This document shows, piece after piece, positions 56,773 through 64,000 of a stretch of 64,000 nucleotides of DNA. The notes below the pieces were generated by a model. It was not told the DNA's origin, ran no database searches, and was given only the letters and a program-made list of their open reading frames with translations. This stretch comes from Nematostella vectensis. Lineage: Eukaryota > Cnidaria > Anthozoa > Actiniaria > Edwardsiidae. The position numbers and the translations under genes are program-made. Numbering within the stretch: the stretch's first letter is position 1; each line of letters starts with the position of its first letter. The stretch is from assembly GCF_932526225.1 (NCBI RefSeq), contig NC_064041.1:3298699-3362698 (forward strand), in the 5' to 3' direction.

Positions 56773-59217
56773 GGGCGCTCGGAGCACAAGATTGGTGGGT
56801 CGTTAGTCAAAAGAGGGGACCAAATCGCAGTCGGCGCCCTGGAAGGCATCGATGCGGGTATTTGGGAGAAAGGACGAGAGTACCTCGTCTACGTGAGATA
56901 CGAGCTTCGCCCTTTACCTGAGCAAAATGGGGAGCCTGGGCCAATGTTTAAGCGAGAGGGGAGTGACGCCTTCGCTAACTGTGTTGTGAGCTATGTTGCC
57001 GATTTCTTGAGGAATCGCGGCACCTCGCGCTCCCTTGGTCTAACCAAGACACGAGGCAAGATCCTCGAGCGATATGACAAGAAGCTGGCCACTACGGGAT
57101 GCACCAAAGAAGACCTCTTTGAGATGAAAAAGAAGCCCGAGATAAAGCTGGTAGCCGTGGACGCCCTGGGCAACGTTATGTGGGACTCTGGGAAGTACAA
57201 GAGGGGGTACACACAAATCCGCATCCCCTGCCACAATAACCACGCCTGGGCGGAGCTTCCGACTGAACCACCTGCGATCGCGAGCGTCCACGGCCTAGAC
57301 TTCGAGGCTGAGGGGGAGCTACGTTCGTTATGTCAGGAGAAGGCAGCGCTTCGCGCTACCAGTGCCGCCACAAAAACGCGCGAGGAGAAAGTGCTCATTC
57401 GCTTTATAAACAGGGCGATCCCCAGAAGCACGAGGATCTGGCTGTGTGGGCGTGTTATAGTCACGCACGATGGCAAACTGTACCGATCGGGACAGGACGG
57501 AGCGGCTATCGACAGGGCGTTTACAGACGAGACAGGATGTGATCCTCAATGGCTCCCTGATGATCACCCAGCCTACCAAGAGTACACCGAAGCTACGCAC
57601 TCGATGGGCGGTGCAATAGGGTATCGCTTCAAGAAGTGGACCCAAAGAGAGAACATCAGGCCAACGCCTCTTAAATACAGGGACGTCTGGCGAGCGGCGC
57701 AGGTTGAGTCCAAAGTGTGGAATAGCAAGGAAAACTTAGGGGCGCAGCCTCATGCGCACATCGACATGCGTGCGGCGTACCTAGGATGCGAGGACAGTCT
57801 CTCCGGCGGCGCCTCGGACGCAATTGATTTGGTACGGAAATACGGCTTCCCTACGAACGTGTATCGTATCGCGGATGTTGTTGGACGGCCATTGAGCGAG
57901 GTTCTTCAACTAACCGGGGTCAATCAGCTGACCGGGTGGGAGTTCTCTGAGGCCTGCCACCCCTACACTTCCGGGAGGGTAGGGCAGCACTTGGAACAAA
58001 ACGAGGGCTGGATCACCATACCAGAGCTCAAGGACCTGTTAGACTCGGGTGACCTCGTCATGGCCACGGCGAGGGAGGTGTTGTATAGCGTCGGAAAAAA
58101 GGACTCCATCAAGTTTCCCCACTCCATTGCGTGCCGCCCCGGCGGCGAAGACTCGCAGTACCCTGAGGGTCGAGATCTCGCTGTCCGTTTCGTAGGCAAG
58201 TGCGCTCGCCATGGCGACGAGTCCTCGATCGTAGTCCGCGACCGTGAAGAAGCCGCGTATCTGACAAACCTCCTTGCGGGCACTGACCACTTACTTAACT
58301 TCGAGCATGCCGACGGGGCTCATCTGATCCAATACAAAGACGGTGTCCGGCGCTCACAATGGTACCATATCAGGGCCTTCGTCTTGGCGTACACAAACAT
58401 AGCGTTGCGACGCATGTTGAGGCAGATCCCTCGCGAAGATGTCCTCCGAGTGTTCACAGATGCCATATACGCAAAGGCGGTGCCCAGTGGTGTAAAGCTC
58501 GTGGTGCGAAATCCGAGGTATGGAGAGTGGCGCCACAAGAAGCCTGGGTACGAGTGGCGACCCGGAGCGGCTTGGGGTCCGAAGAAGTCAGGGAGCTTGG
58601 CTAGGGAGCCAAGCACTGCGCCGAGTCTGCCGTGCGATCTAGTGGCCGCAACCTCTGCAAAGATGTATCTAGCCGGCCAAGGAGGATCGGGGAAGACAGA
58701 GTTGGCGGTGAGCATGTTCCGCGGCCGCAACGTTGTGGTGCTCACCCCCGAGAACGACCTCGCCCACGACCATCGCAACAACCCGCGCCTCGCGGTGGAG
58801 GCTCAAACCTACCACCACTACCTTTGCATACCAGCGGAGAAGCCGATAGAGGAGTGGAGACCTTCCGAGCTGGGGCACAAACTCGACCGTCTCGCAGAAG
58901 TGATTATCATTGACGAGTGCTGTAAGGTACAGACTAAGGTGCTACGCGCCATCCTAGGGTACCTCGCCACGCGGCCGTGTCAGGTAGTGTGTTGTGGCGA
59001 CTATGGGCAGGTCCCGCCCTGGGGAGATAAAAAGGGGCCTCACGATATGCTCAAGGAGTGGGCACAAGGGAACATCCGCTGGTTCGAGTCCGACTACCGC
59101 TGCCTGTGTGAAGACTGCGGAAAGCCGTACAGTACATGCGACTGCAGCTCTGCCGCGATCTCCTCCAGGCTCCATAAAGGGCCGGATTTGGTGTCAGCCA
59201 GACTCCCAACAGCTTGA
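56773..59217 (+). CDS. Polymerase-like domain fused to SF1 helicase (main reading frame)
   Basis: The frame is open from 56773 to the TGA at 59215. The first in-frame ATG is 56943, and a GTG lies at 56893. The N-terminal two thirds hold sparse polymerase-like signatures (numbered from 56893): HIDMRAAYL near residue 291, resembling family-B motif A (D..S.YP), and RVFTDAIY near 520, resembling motif C (DTDS). The C-terminal third is a helicase core: Walker A GQGGSGKT (~594), Walker B IIIDECCK (~671), and CCGDYGQVPP (~700), the GDxxQ motif III of RecD/Pif1-type SF1 helicases. After the Cys-rich CEDCGKPYSTCDC the frame fails and homology continues in the next frame. It presumably replicates the element's DNA. 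Polymerase assignment is inference; the helicase is secure. Confidence 0.72.
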   Translation, partial: GRSEHKIGGSLVKRGDQIAVGALEGIDAGIWEKGREYLVYVRYELRPLPEQNGEPGPMFKREGSDAFANCVVSYVADFLRNRGTSRSLGLTKTRGKILERYDKKLATTGCTKEDLFEMKKKPEIKLVAVDALGNVMWDSGKYKRGYTQIRIPCHNNHAWAELPTEPPAIASVHGLDFEAEGELRSLCQEKAALRATSAATKTREEKVLIRFINRAIPRSTRIWLCGRVIVTHDGKLYRSGQDGAAIDRAFTDETGCDPQWLPDDHPAYQEYTEATHSMGGAIGYRFKKWTQRENIRPTPLKYRDVWRAAQVESKVWNSKENLGAQPHAHIDMRAAYLGCEDSLSGGASDAIDLVRKYGFPTNVYRIADVVGRPLSEVLQLTGVNQLTGWEFSEACHPYTSGRVGQHLEQNEGWITIPELKDLLDSGDLVMATAREVLYSVGKKDSIKFPHSIACRPGGEDSQYPEGRDLAVRFVGKCARHGDESSIVVRDREEAAYLTNLLAGTDHLLNFEHADGAHLIQYKDGVRRSQWYHIRAFVLAYTNIALRRMLRQIPREDVLRVFTDAIYAKAVPSGVKLVVRNPRYGEWRHKKPGYEWRPGAAWGPKKSGSLAREPSTAPSLPCDLVAATSAKMYLAGQGGSGKTELAVSMFRGRNVVVLTPENDLAHDHRNNPRLAVEAQTYHHYLCIPAEKPIEEWRPSELGHKLDRLAEVIIIDECCKVQTKVLRAILGYLATRPCQVVCCGDYGQVPPWGDKKGPHDMLKEWAQGNIRWFESDYRCLCEDCGKPYSTCDCSSAAISSRLHKGPDLVSARLPTA

Positions 59218-59977
59218 GGTGTTTCGAGAGGAGTGGTATGGGGTGGCGTTCGACGCGGCGATCGAGCAGGCCCACCCAAGCAATATGTGGGTGTGCTCGA
59301 CCAACAAGATGGGGGCTCTTGTTCAGCAGCGATTGGTAGAGCACCACAGGAAAAGCTACCCCCGATTGACAGCAACCATCCGCTTTGACCCCGATCCTAG
59401 CGTCGCGCATCGTTATCGCAAGCAAGGGCGGCCAGTGCCCGTGCCAGGCAAAAGGGGTGAAAAGGTCGACGCGTACAAAGGCACGGTAGTCGAGGTTCCT
59501 CTCGACGCGGTCCTTAACGGGCTTCCCCTCGAGTAGAAATACGCGGGCTGGGGGACAGTCCACCGGGTGCAGGGCAAGACTATCCAGACTCCAAGACGTC
59601 TGTTTATCATAGACCACAGCTTAGAGGGCTGGATCACGAATGCTGTATACACCGGCATCTCCCGCGTGCGGCGCGCCGACCAGATAGTCCGCGTGATCCC
59701 CCCCGATAACACCCCCGGTGCCTTGGTTCCCACAGGACTGCAGGCTACGCCCAGTGAAGAGCTCATTATAGCGCGAATCAAGCGATACGCTATAGACGAC
59801 AGGCAAAAGGGTCAAACGAAGTACACGGGACCGCACCACGTTCTGACAGTAGACCACGTACTCGGCATGATTGCTGACGCGGACAAGAAGTGCACGGTCT
59901 GTGGCACTCAGCTTCTGCTTCAGGGGTACACCAAGAGTAATCCCCAATGCTTCAGTATCGACCTAGCGTCAGGCTAG
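59170..59977 (+). pseudogene. C-terminal part of the helicase, frame-shifted, in-frame stop
   Basis: In the +1 frame the protein continues from about 59180 (FREEWYGVAFDAA, NMWVCSTNKMGALVQ) to a TAG at 59534. It resumes in the same frame at 59537 with GTVHRVQGKTIQT and VYTGISRVRRADQIV, the motifs V and VI of SF1 helicases. The tail has a CxxC pair (CTVCG) and FSIDLAS, like the start of an HNH or zinc-type domain (C..C ... SiDR) whose second half is missing. The stop at 59975 lies only 2 nt from the converging integrase stop. One frameshift plus one nonsense codon make this copy non-functional unless recoding occurs. Confidence 0.75.
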
Positions 59978-60002
59978 CGTCACGTTAGCGTCACGCTACG
60001 CA
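59964..60002. repeat. Short tagcgtcac repeats at the convergent gene junction
   Basis: Four near copies of ctagcgtcagg or ttagcgtcacg, the last inverted-like (cacgctacgc), cover both opposing stop codons. The repeat may have truncated the helicase tail. Confidence 0.65.
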
Positions 60003-60920
60003 ACTGCGAACGCGTAAAGCCGTGCTTAGAGTACGCCGTGTAATACAACACTGGCTGTCCGGGCTCCATGACCCTCTTTAGTATTGGGTATGCCCTGCTT
60101 GTCCACCACGGGTCCGTCGCTCGCCGCCGGCCCTTGTCCTGAAGGTCTTCCTCGTTTACGGCGATGTACACCTCCGTTCCTACCTCTAAGGGGGGCTTTT
60201 CGGCTTTGAGAGGCACGCGCCTCAGCTTTATGGCGTCTTTAGGCGCAAAGCCGGTCATGCGAGTCGTCGTTGCGTTTATATCCGAGATGACGATTGGCAA
60301 AGCAATAACCCACTCGCGGTTGTTTCGCCGGATGCAAGCTCCTTCGAGTACTGCGCACGAAATAGGCGCTGTGCCAGCCAGCGATGGAAAGACTCGGCGA
60401 AAGCTTGGCTCCTGTGGTGCCCTGGCTCAGCCCGTCGGACCTCCACCCCGTGGTCTATTAGGGGCTTTGTGGTAGCACCCTTGAACTTCGTGCCATCATT
60501 AACCATGAGGACTTTAGGCCATGTGAGAGGTCCCTCTGCATAGATGTCAGCGAGTTCGCGGGAGACGACGGCCGCGTTCTTAGTCCTCAGTGGGCGAGCG
60601 GCTTTATATCGTGAAGCAACGTCAACGACAGTCAGGGCATACTTGTACCCGCGGTCGGTTGGCAAGAATAGCGGGTCCGACTGGTGGATACGGTTTGGTA
60701 TCTGCTCCGAGAAGTGGGCGTAGGTAGTCGGAGGAGGGGGTGTCTGTGTGTAGCCCCCGACGGGCTGTGAGCTTACCCACTTGCGCATTCGATCTATGGA
60801 GGCTGAGCCCTTGGGAAATTTGGCATGCAGAGCGGTCACTCCCTTGTAGCCACCTCTGGCGTAGTATATAGGACGACGGAACGCATCGAGTTCTTCGTCG
60901 GACATGCGCTTCGCCGCCAT
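59980..60920 (-). pseudogene. DDE (rve) integrase, frameshifted
   Basis: The start is set at the second methionine (60920), giving MAAKRMSDEELDAFRRPIYY, because that segment begins the conserved N-terminus (GGYKGVTALHAKFPK). The rve core follows: IHQSDPLFLPTDRGYKYALT (first acidic residue), VVDVASRYKAARPL, KVLMVNDGTKF (second), HRSQAFAESFHRWLAQRLF (Glu). The frame ends at 60276, but the C-terminus continues in another frame from about 60330 (REWVIAL, then PIVISDINATTTRMTG). That part holds a basic, SH3/chromo-like tail region (PPLEVGTEVYIAVN, YPILKRV). Integrases of this type insert Polintons, PLVs and adinto-like viruses. In this copy a single indel separates the core from the tail. It reads opposite to the replication genes. 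Confidence 0.8.
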
Positions 60921-61040
60921 TACGTGTCGGCAATAATGTATCGCGGTACATTGCAACAGGTGTATCAGTCTCCGACAGGCGGTTGCCGTCTGCTCGGGCA
61001 GTGCCGAGGTGGTTTTTCTGAGGGCGGTCTGCAATCATCT

Positions 61041-61086
61041 TATACGTACACGTATACGCGTACGTATACGCATGCGCATACGCGCA
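61041..61086. promoter_or_regulatory. 46-bp strictly alternating purine-pyrimidine tract
   Basis: Every base alternates Y/R from 61041 (tatacgtacac) to 61086 (gcatacgcgca), a strong Z-DNA-forming sequence. It sits ~120 bp upstream of the integrase start and 47 bp past the stop of the 141-residue gene, a promoter position. Confidence 0.7.
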
Positions 61087-61132
61087 GCATGGAAAAAGGC
61101 CGCCTAGATGCAGCGCCGGAACGGCAGCTACA

Positions 61133-61558
61133 TCACAGCAAGCGGCTAGCTGTGTAGCCGATGGCGAGAGCGCCGGCGCCAATGTACGCAAACTCGGCGT
61201 TTTTCTGCGTTTTGCTGGGGATGTAGTAGTCGGACAGCTCAGGAGCCCGCATCGACTCCAGGGATTGTTTTGGCCGGGTCTGGTTGTAGAGTTTGAGCGC
61301 GTAGTCAGTGTCGATGAAGTTTTGCTTTGCGAGCGACCCTCTCTCGCGATTTTGAGCTTGCCAATCGAGGATTTTTTGTCGCCGCTGTTGGTAACGTCCA
61401 TAGTCTTGTTGGTATTTCTCTAGGGCCTTGTCGTGCCTCTCCTTCTCATCTAAGGCAGGGCTCTCATCGTTCGACATGAACTTTGCGAGGTAGTTGCCAC
61501 CAACGAATGCAGTCGCGTTTAGGACGGCGCCGCCAACCAAAATCGCGATAGAGGCCAT
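61133..61558 (-). CDS. Small membrane protein with central coiled coil (141 aa)
   Basis: The product begins MASIAILVGGAVLNATAFVG (hydrophobic), and has a charged heptad region about residues 35-75 (KERHDKALEKYQQDYGRYQQ). It then has SMRAPELSDYYIPSKTQKN and a second hydrophobic segment AYIGAGALAIGYTASRLL at the C-terminus. Two membrane segments flank a coiled coil. I associate this arrangement, with the ELSDYYIPS block, with uncharacterised proteins in cnidarian virus-like elements, a recollection I cannot verify here. A virion membrane or minor structural role is inference. It is intact, and is preceded by a promoter-like region with two CACGTG sites. Confidence 0.7.
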   Translation of the reverse strand: MASIAILVGGAVLNATAFVGGNYLAKFMSNDESPALDEKERHDKALEKYQQDYGRYQQRRQKILDWQAQNRERGSLAKQNFIDTDYALKLYNQTRPKQSLESMRAPELSDYYIPSKTQKNAEFAYIGAGALAIGYTASRLL

Positions 61559-61578
61559 CGAGTAGTGTGTTTACGTTT

Positions 61579-61613
61579 CACGTGCGCACACTTCACGTGC
61601 TGTGTGTACGTGA
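61579..61613 (-). promoter_or_regulatory. CACGTG repeats upstream of the 141-residue gene
   Basis: CACGTG occurs at 61579 and 61594, and a related tacgtga at 61608, within 60 bp upstream of the ATG. These are E-box/bZIP-type palindromes; function is inferred from position. Confidence 0.4.
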
Positions 61614-61636
61614 ACACGAGTCTAATACATGGCCTA

Positions 61637-61672
61637 CACATGTAGTAGTGTGCCACAGTACACTGCTACATG
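61637..61672 (-). terminator. Stem-loop over the stop codon of the 75-codon gene
   Basis: catgtagtagtgt pairs with its near-complement acactgctacatg around a ~7-base loop, and the stop codon lies in one arm. A 3'-end-processing or RNA-stability role is conjecture. Confidence 0.45.
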
Positions 61673-61890
61673 GGCAGGATCTTCTGGTCCTCGAGGTAAC
61701 CCTTCAAAGCGGCAGCACCTGCAACGGCGGCAGTCATTTTTGCGTAGTTCATGGCGTTCGCGGAGGGATCTTTGGTGAAGTCTTCGCGCAAGACCTTGCG
61801 CCCAACCCAGCCGATACCGGCGACGAGGCCGGTTATGACTGCGGCGTCGGTGATGGTCTTTGTAATCTTGCTTTGCTGCGCCGTCGACAT
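61666..61890 (-). CDS. Small hydrophobic protein (74 aa)
   Basis: The start is taken at the ATG of MSTAQQSKITKTITDAAVIT (61890), because the upstream 28 codons look non-coding. Two hydrophobic segments (AAVITGLVAGIGWVG and AKMTAAVAGAAALKGYL) are joined by VLREDFTKDPSANAMNY, and it ends LEDQKILPM. The DFTxDPS and YLEDQKILP blocks match, from memory, a recurrent small membrane protein of cnidarian virus-like elements. Its role is unknown; a minor virion membrane protein is inference. It is intact. Confidence 0.68.
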   Translation of the reverse strand: MSTAQQSKITKTITDAAVITGLVAGIGWVGRKVLREDFTKDPSANAMNYAKMTAAVAGAAALKGYLEDQKILPM

Positions 61891-61943
61891 TGCGATGCAC
61901 GGACGTGCGGATATGGGTGGGGCCCTTGTGTTTAAATGTCTGC

Positions 61944-62456
61944 TTACTCCATTGCTAACAGTCGAGATTTGCACTGTCCGGGAGCGCGATGCGCTGTCGC
62001 CGGAACGGCAAGCGGTCGATCCTTGGTCTGCTGTGCGGCCGCCAGCGGCGGCCTTGCGGGCGGAGTCACGTCGTCGGTACCTTCGGTAGCAAGTGGATCG
62101 GTAGCTCGCTGGTTAACAGCTGGTGTACGAGTGAGCGCGGCAGCTAGCTCCCGCCTACGTGTGTAGAGGCCGATCAATGACACTAGAAGACCAGCGACCC
62201 CGATAACCGAGCTAGCCGACCAAGCAGAGTTGCTTTCCGGGACTGGTGTGTTTATGCCTTCGGCGCGCACGCGCAAGCCCTCGCGTCCCTGCGGCTCGCT
62301 ACCGACCGGCGACCCAACGTGTTGCACGACACAAAGTGTCTCTTTTTTCGCTCCGTTCAGTCGGATCAACTCTGCCAAGCGCCTTCCAGCTTTGACTCGC
62401 CCAGGGTGTTTAGGTCGGGTCGCGGGTGGTTCGGGGCTCGTGATTCTCTCCGCCAA
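61944..62456 (-). CDS. Basic N-terminus plus single transmembrane segment protein (170 aa)
   Basis: It opens MAERITSPEPPATRPKHPGR, then a basic helix (VKAGRRLAELIRLNGAKKE), a low-complexity linker, one membrane segment (SVIGVAGLLVSLIGLYTRRR, about residues 83-103) and a disordered Pro/Ala-rich tail. The basic RVKAG-plus-TM order again fits the small-protein set of these elements. It is intact, with no recognised domain. The tail may have drifted, being low complexity with no visible constraint. Confidence 0.58.
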   Translation of the reverse strand: MAERITSPEPPATRPKHPGRVKAGRRLAELIRLNGAKKETLCVVQHVGSPVGSEPQGREGLRVRAEGINTPVPESNSAWSASSVIGVAGLLVSLIGLYTRRRELAAALTRTPAVNQRATDPLATEGTDDVTPPARPPLAAAQQTKDRPLAVPATAHRAPGQCKSRLLAME

Positions 62457-62597
62457 CGCCGAAGGCGTACGTGCAGGTTAATGAGTAGCTTGTTTGTCAG
62501 GTTCCGCGAGATGCTGGGCACTAGTACTTCCTTGAGGTTCCTCCATTTGTGACGCAACTACTTGGTTGCTGACGAAGTGGCAAGCTTTCAAATGAAC

Positions 62598-62684
62598 GTC
62601 AACACGAGGTAGCAGTCGCAGACTCGCCACTGTGCGTTTGCGGGCAAACCACTGGTGAGTCCGCGACTGCTACCTCGTGTTGAC
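62598..62684. repeat. Strong inverted repeat at the 3' end of the 203-residue gene
   Basis: A perfect 22-bp arm beginning gtcaacacgaggtagcag is matched by its complement ending at 62684, with further pairing (gactcgccactg / ccactggtgagtc) inward. It lies inside the open frame and encodes its last ~28 residues, so the C-terminus is probably repeat-derived. Confidence 0.85.
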
Positions 62685-63210
62685 ACCGCGCGTCAGCGCT
62701 TGCCGTTCCGGCGGTGTTCATATGACGTGCTACGTGTAACGCTCCGACGGCTAAAGCCATCAAACGACCGCAGCGTAGAGACAGGCTTCCGCACAATGTG
62801 CGGAGCTCGTTGTTGATGATGTAGTCGGACACTAGGTCTTTGTGAAGGTCGACCACACTGTCTATCGGCAGCGCCATGCCTACTAGCTTGGTCGTAAGCT
62901 TCAGAAAGCTGTCTGCCAGGGCGTCTGTAGTCCGGCTGGCTAGAGCGGTCTCGTATCGCTTCTCGTACTTCCTCACCTCCTCGGCGCTCATGCGTTTGAC
63001 GTCGTCGTGAGTCAGGGCCTTGCCTACCATTTCTCTCGACTTCCCCGAGGCTACGAGAATCGCGAGTTTCTCCCTCGCGTCTGCTACCTCAGTTTGCTCA
63101 CCTCCGGTTGCCGTTCCGGCAGGATGCGTCGAGCAGTCCAACGACTCGACGGCCGGGAGGCCGGCGGCGCCCCCCTCAAGAAGACTCTCAAAGTATTCGT
63201 CGCTCATCAT
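62599..63210 (-). CDS. Unknown alpha-helical protein (about 203 aa)
   Basis: The start is placed at the paired methionines of MMSDEYFESLLEGG (63210). The acidic N-terminus is followed by a helical core: KSREMVGKALTHDDVKRMSA, EEVRKYEKRYETALASRTTD, DSFLKLTTKLVGMALPIDSV, then LVSDYIINNELRTLCGSLSL and a hydrophobic RCGRLMALAVGALHVARHM. The core looks intact; the last ~28 residues come from the inverted repeat at 62598-62684. From memory this KRYET...DSF...LVG..LP.D core recurs in cnidarian elements of this type. A scaffold or virion-associated role is inference. Confidence 0.65.
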   Translation of the reverse strand: MMSDEYFESLLEGGAAGLPAVESLDCSTHPAGTATGGEQTEVADAREKLAILVASGKSREMVGKALTHDDVKRMSAEEVRKYEKRYETALASRTTDALADSFLKLTTKLVGMALPIDSVVDLHKDLVSDYIINNELRTLCGSLSLRCGRLMALAVGALHVARHMNTAGTASADARCQHEVAVADSPVVCPQTHSGESATATSC

Positions 63211-63293
63211 GCGACCCCTGCCGTGGCTAAGGTGCAACACGTGTGATCAATGCGTTATGCCCTAGGGCAAACGTGGGCGGTGGTTTACTGCGC

Positions 63294-64000
63294 TTACCGT
63301 TCAACTAGGGCGATGGTATAAGGGTGACGCAAGCAAAACTCTAACTTCGAGAACTTTTTCGTCTTGTGGGCCTTCATGTACTCTTTCATCTTCTCTTCTG
63401 AGAGCTCCGCGCCGTAGTCATGCAGGATAGCTTTCATGTCCGCCTTGCTCGGGGTATAGAAGACCACCAAGGCCTGACGGAAGGTTCTGACGGAACGGCT
63501 TAGTGATGCTGGTGAGCTGCTGCGTGATCACCCACACGCTAATACGGTTGACACTCTCGTTGATTATGCTGTCCGTCCCTTTGCTAATCACAAAGGTCTT
63601 GTGGAGGTTCACTTGCTCGTAGAAGAACGTTGTGCCGTTTTGGTGGGCAGCGGCTGCAGACCGGGCGAGGTTGTCGTCCCTCAGGCTTTCGTATTCCAGC
63701 TCTAGATTTTTGATGCCATAGGATAATTTGGTAGCATCGCTTCCGACTACTACCTGGTCAACCGTTGCGAGCGTGATCTCGAAGAGCAGCGCCTCGGAGA
63801 GCGCCCTTGGGTACAGTACTCCGTGGTCCGTCAGCAGAGAATGGTCTAGCGGAATGGTGTACTTCGCCCCGTGGGCGGCGTTTAGAGCGTTCTCCTTGGC
63901 GTTACTAGTCGCTTTATCGCCAGCCTTGGAGCGAAGCTTGCGCATGTTTTCTGACTGTATGCCCTGCTCCAGGCGGTCCTCTCTCTCGGCCTTGGACAGG
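63294..64000 (-). pseudogene. Capsid-like protein fused to packaging-ATPase-like C-terminus, cut by right edge
   Basis: The frame is open from the right edge; an internal ATG is at 63945. It encodes KLRSKAGDKATSNAKENAL, KYTIPLDHSLLTDHGVLYP, ALLFEITLA, VVVGSDATKLSYGIKNLELE, FFYEQVNLHKTFVISKGTDS: a beta-rich segment I interpret as the jelly-roll capsid protein of these elements. At about 63546 the character changes: RISVWVITQQLTSITKPFRQ resembles the C-terminal part of FtsK/A32-type packaging ATPases. After one frame change (~63460) the adjacent frame continues with VVFYTPSKADMKAIL and a KKFSKLEFCLRHPY ending before a stop at 63294. So two genes look joined by an internal deletion, plus an indel. 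Both assignments rest on remembered family patterns. Confidence 0.55.

Larger units (their letters stand above)
55250..64000. mobile_element. Endogenous Polinton-like-virus-type element, partial, right end outside the window
   Basis: From about 55.25 kb the sequence becomes GC-rich, gene-dense and mostly intronless. Two opposed gene blocks meet at 59978: replication-type genes rightwards, and an integrase, four small proteins and a capsid/ATPase-like frame leftwards. A DDE integrase, an SF1 helicase fused to a polymerase-like domain, a capsid-like protein and a packaging-ATPase-like end make up the hallmark set of integrating Polinton-like viruses. Several genes are broken (in-frame stops at 56770 and 59534, frameshifts near 59190 and 60330, a fusion near 63546), so this copy looks decayed. 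Terminal repeats and target duplication cannot be defined because the right end is missing. Confidence 0.72.

Noticed and set aside
59051-59781. Minus-strand open frames of 93-188 residues
   Set aside because: Antisense to helicase motifs; high GC content lengthens chance frames here.

Overview
The window reads as nuclear DNA of a cnidarian, most likely an anthozoan such as a sea anemone or coral. This is inference: genes are split by short GT/AG introns, the background is AT-rich and dense in small inverted-repeat transposons, there is a secreted discoidin/EGF mosaic gene, and the right end carries an endogenous virus-like element whose small proteins I associate with cnidarian genomes. No database search was possible; exon models were read by hand from splice signals, reading-phase continuity and family motifs.

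Layout. (1) 1-15.3 kb: two related cytochrome P450 copies on the minus strand. The right copy (7255-15253, 13 exons) is complete apart from one apparent frameshift. The left copy shows only exons 1 and 3 and is cut by the window edge. Both carry the same ~43-bp minisatellite in intron 3, and its unit contains the 3' splice site and the first bases of exon 4. A broken SOUL heme-binding exon lies at 6.6 kb. (2) 15.3-25.4 kb: inverted-repeat elements, then an intact two-exon secreted SOUL/HEBP-type gene (22306-25285) with a ~40-copy 37-bp minisatellite in its intron. P450 and SOUL sequences occur twice, which suggests an old block duplication. (3) 25.4-37.3 kb: a two-exon coiled-coil gene on the minus strand (26967-28942), a weak gene candidate near 31-32 kb, and several MITE-like elements. 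(4) 37.3-54.6 kb: at least 23 exons on the plus strand encoding a secreted protein of at least 1,200 residues, with three copies of a discoidin-like plus EGF cassette and one LDL-receptor class A module. Its introns hold an R2-like LINE fragment, foldback elements and simple repeats.

(5) About 55.25-64.0 kb (right edge): an abrupt change to GC-rich, mostly intronless DNA. The left half reads rightwards: a Cys-rich small protein, a 175-codon ORF, and a large polymerase-like plus SF1 helicase protein. The right half reads leftwards: an rve-type integrase, four small proteins (several with membrane segments), and a capsid-like reading frame that runs into a packaging-ATPase-like C-terminus. Integrase, helicase, capsid-like and ATPase-like parts together suggest an integrated Polinton-like-virus relative. 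Several genes carry frameshifts, in-frame stops or fusions, so this copy looks decayed. It is the most interesting part of the window; the P450 splice-junction minisatellite is second.
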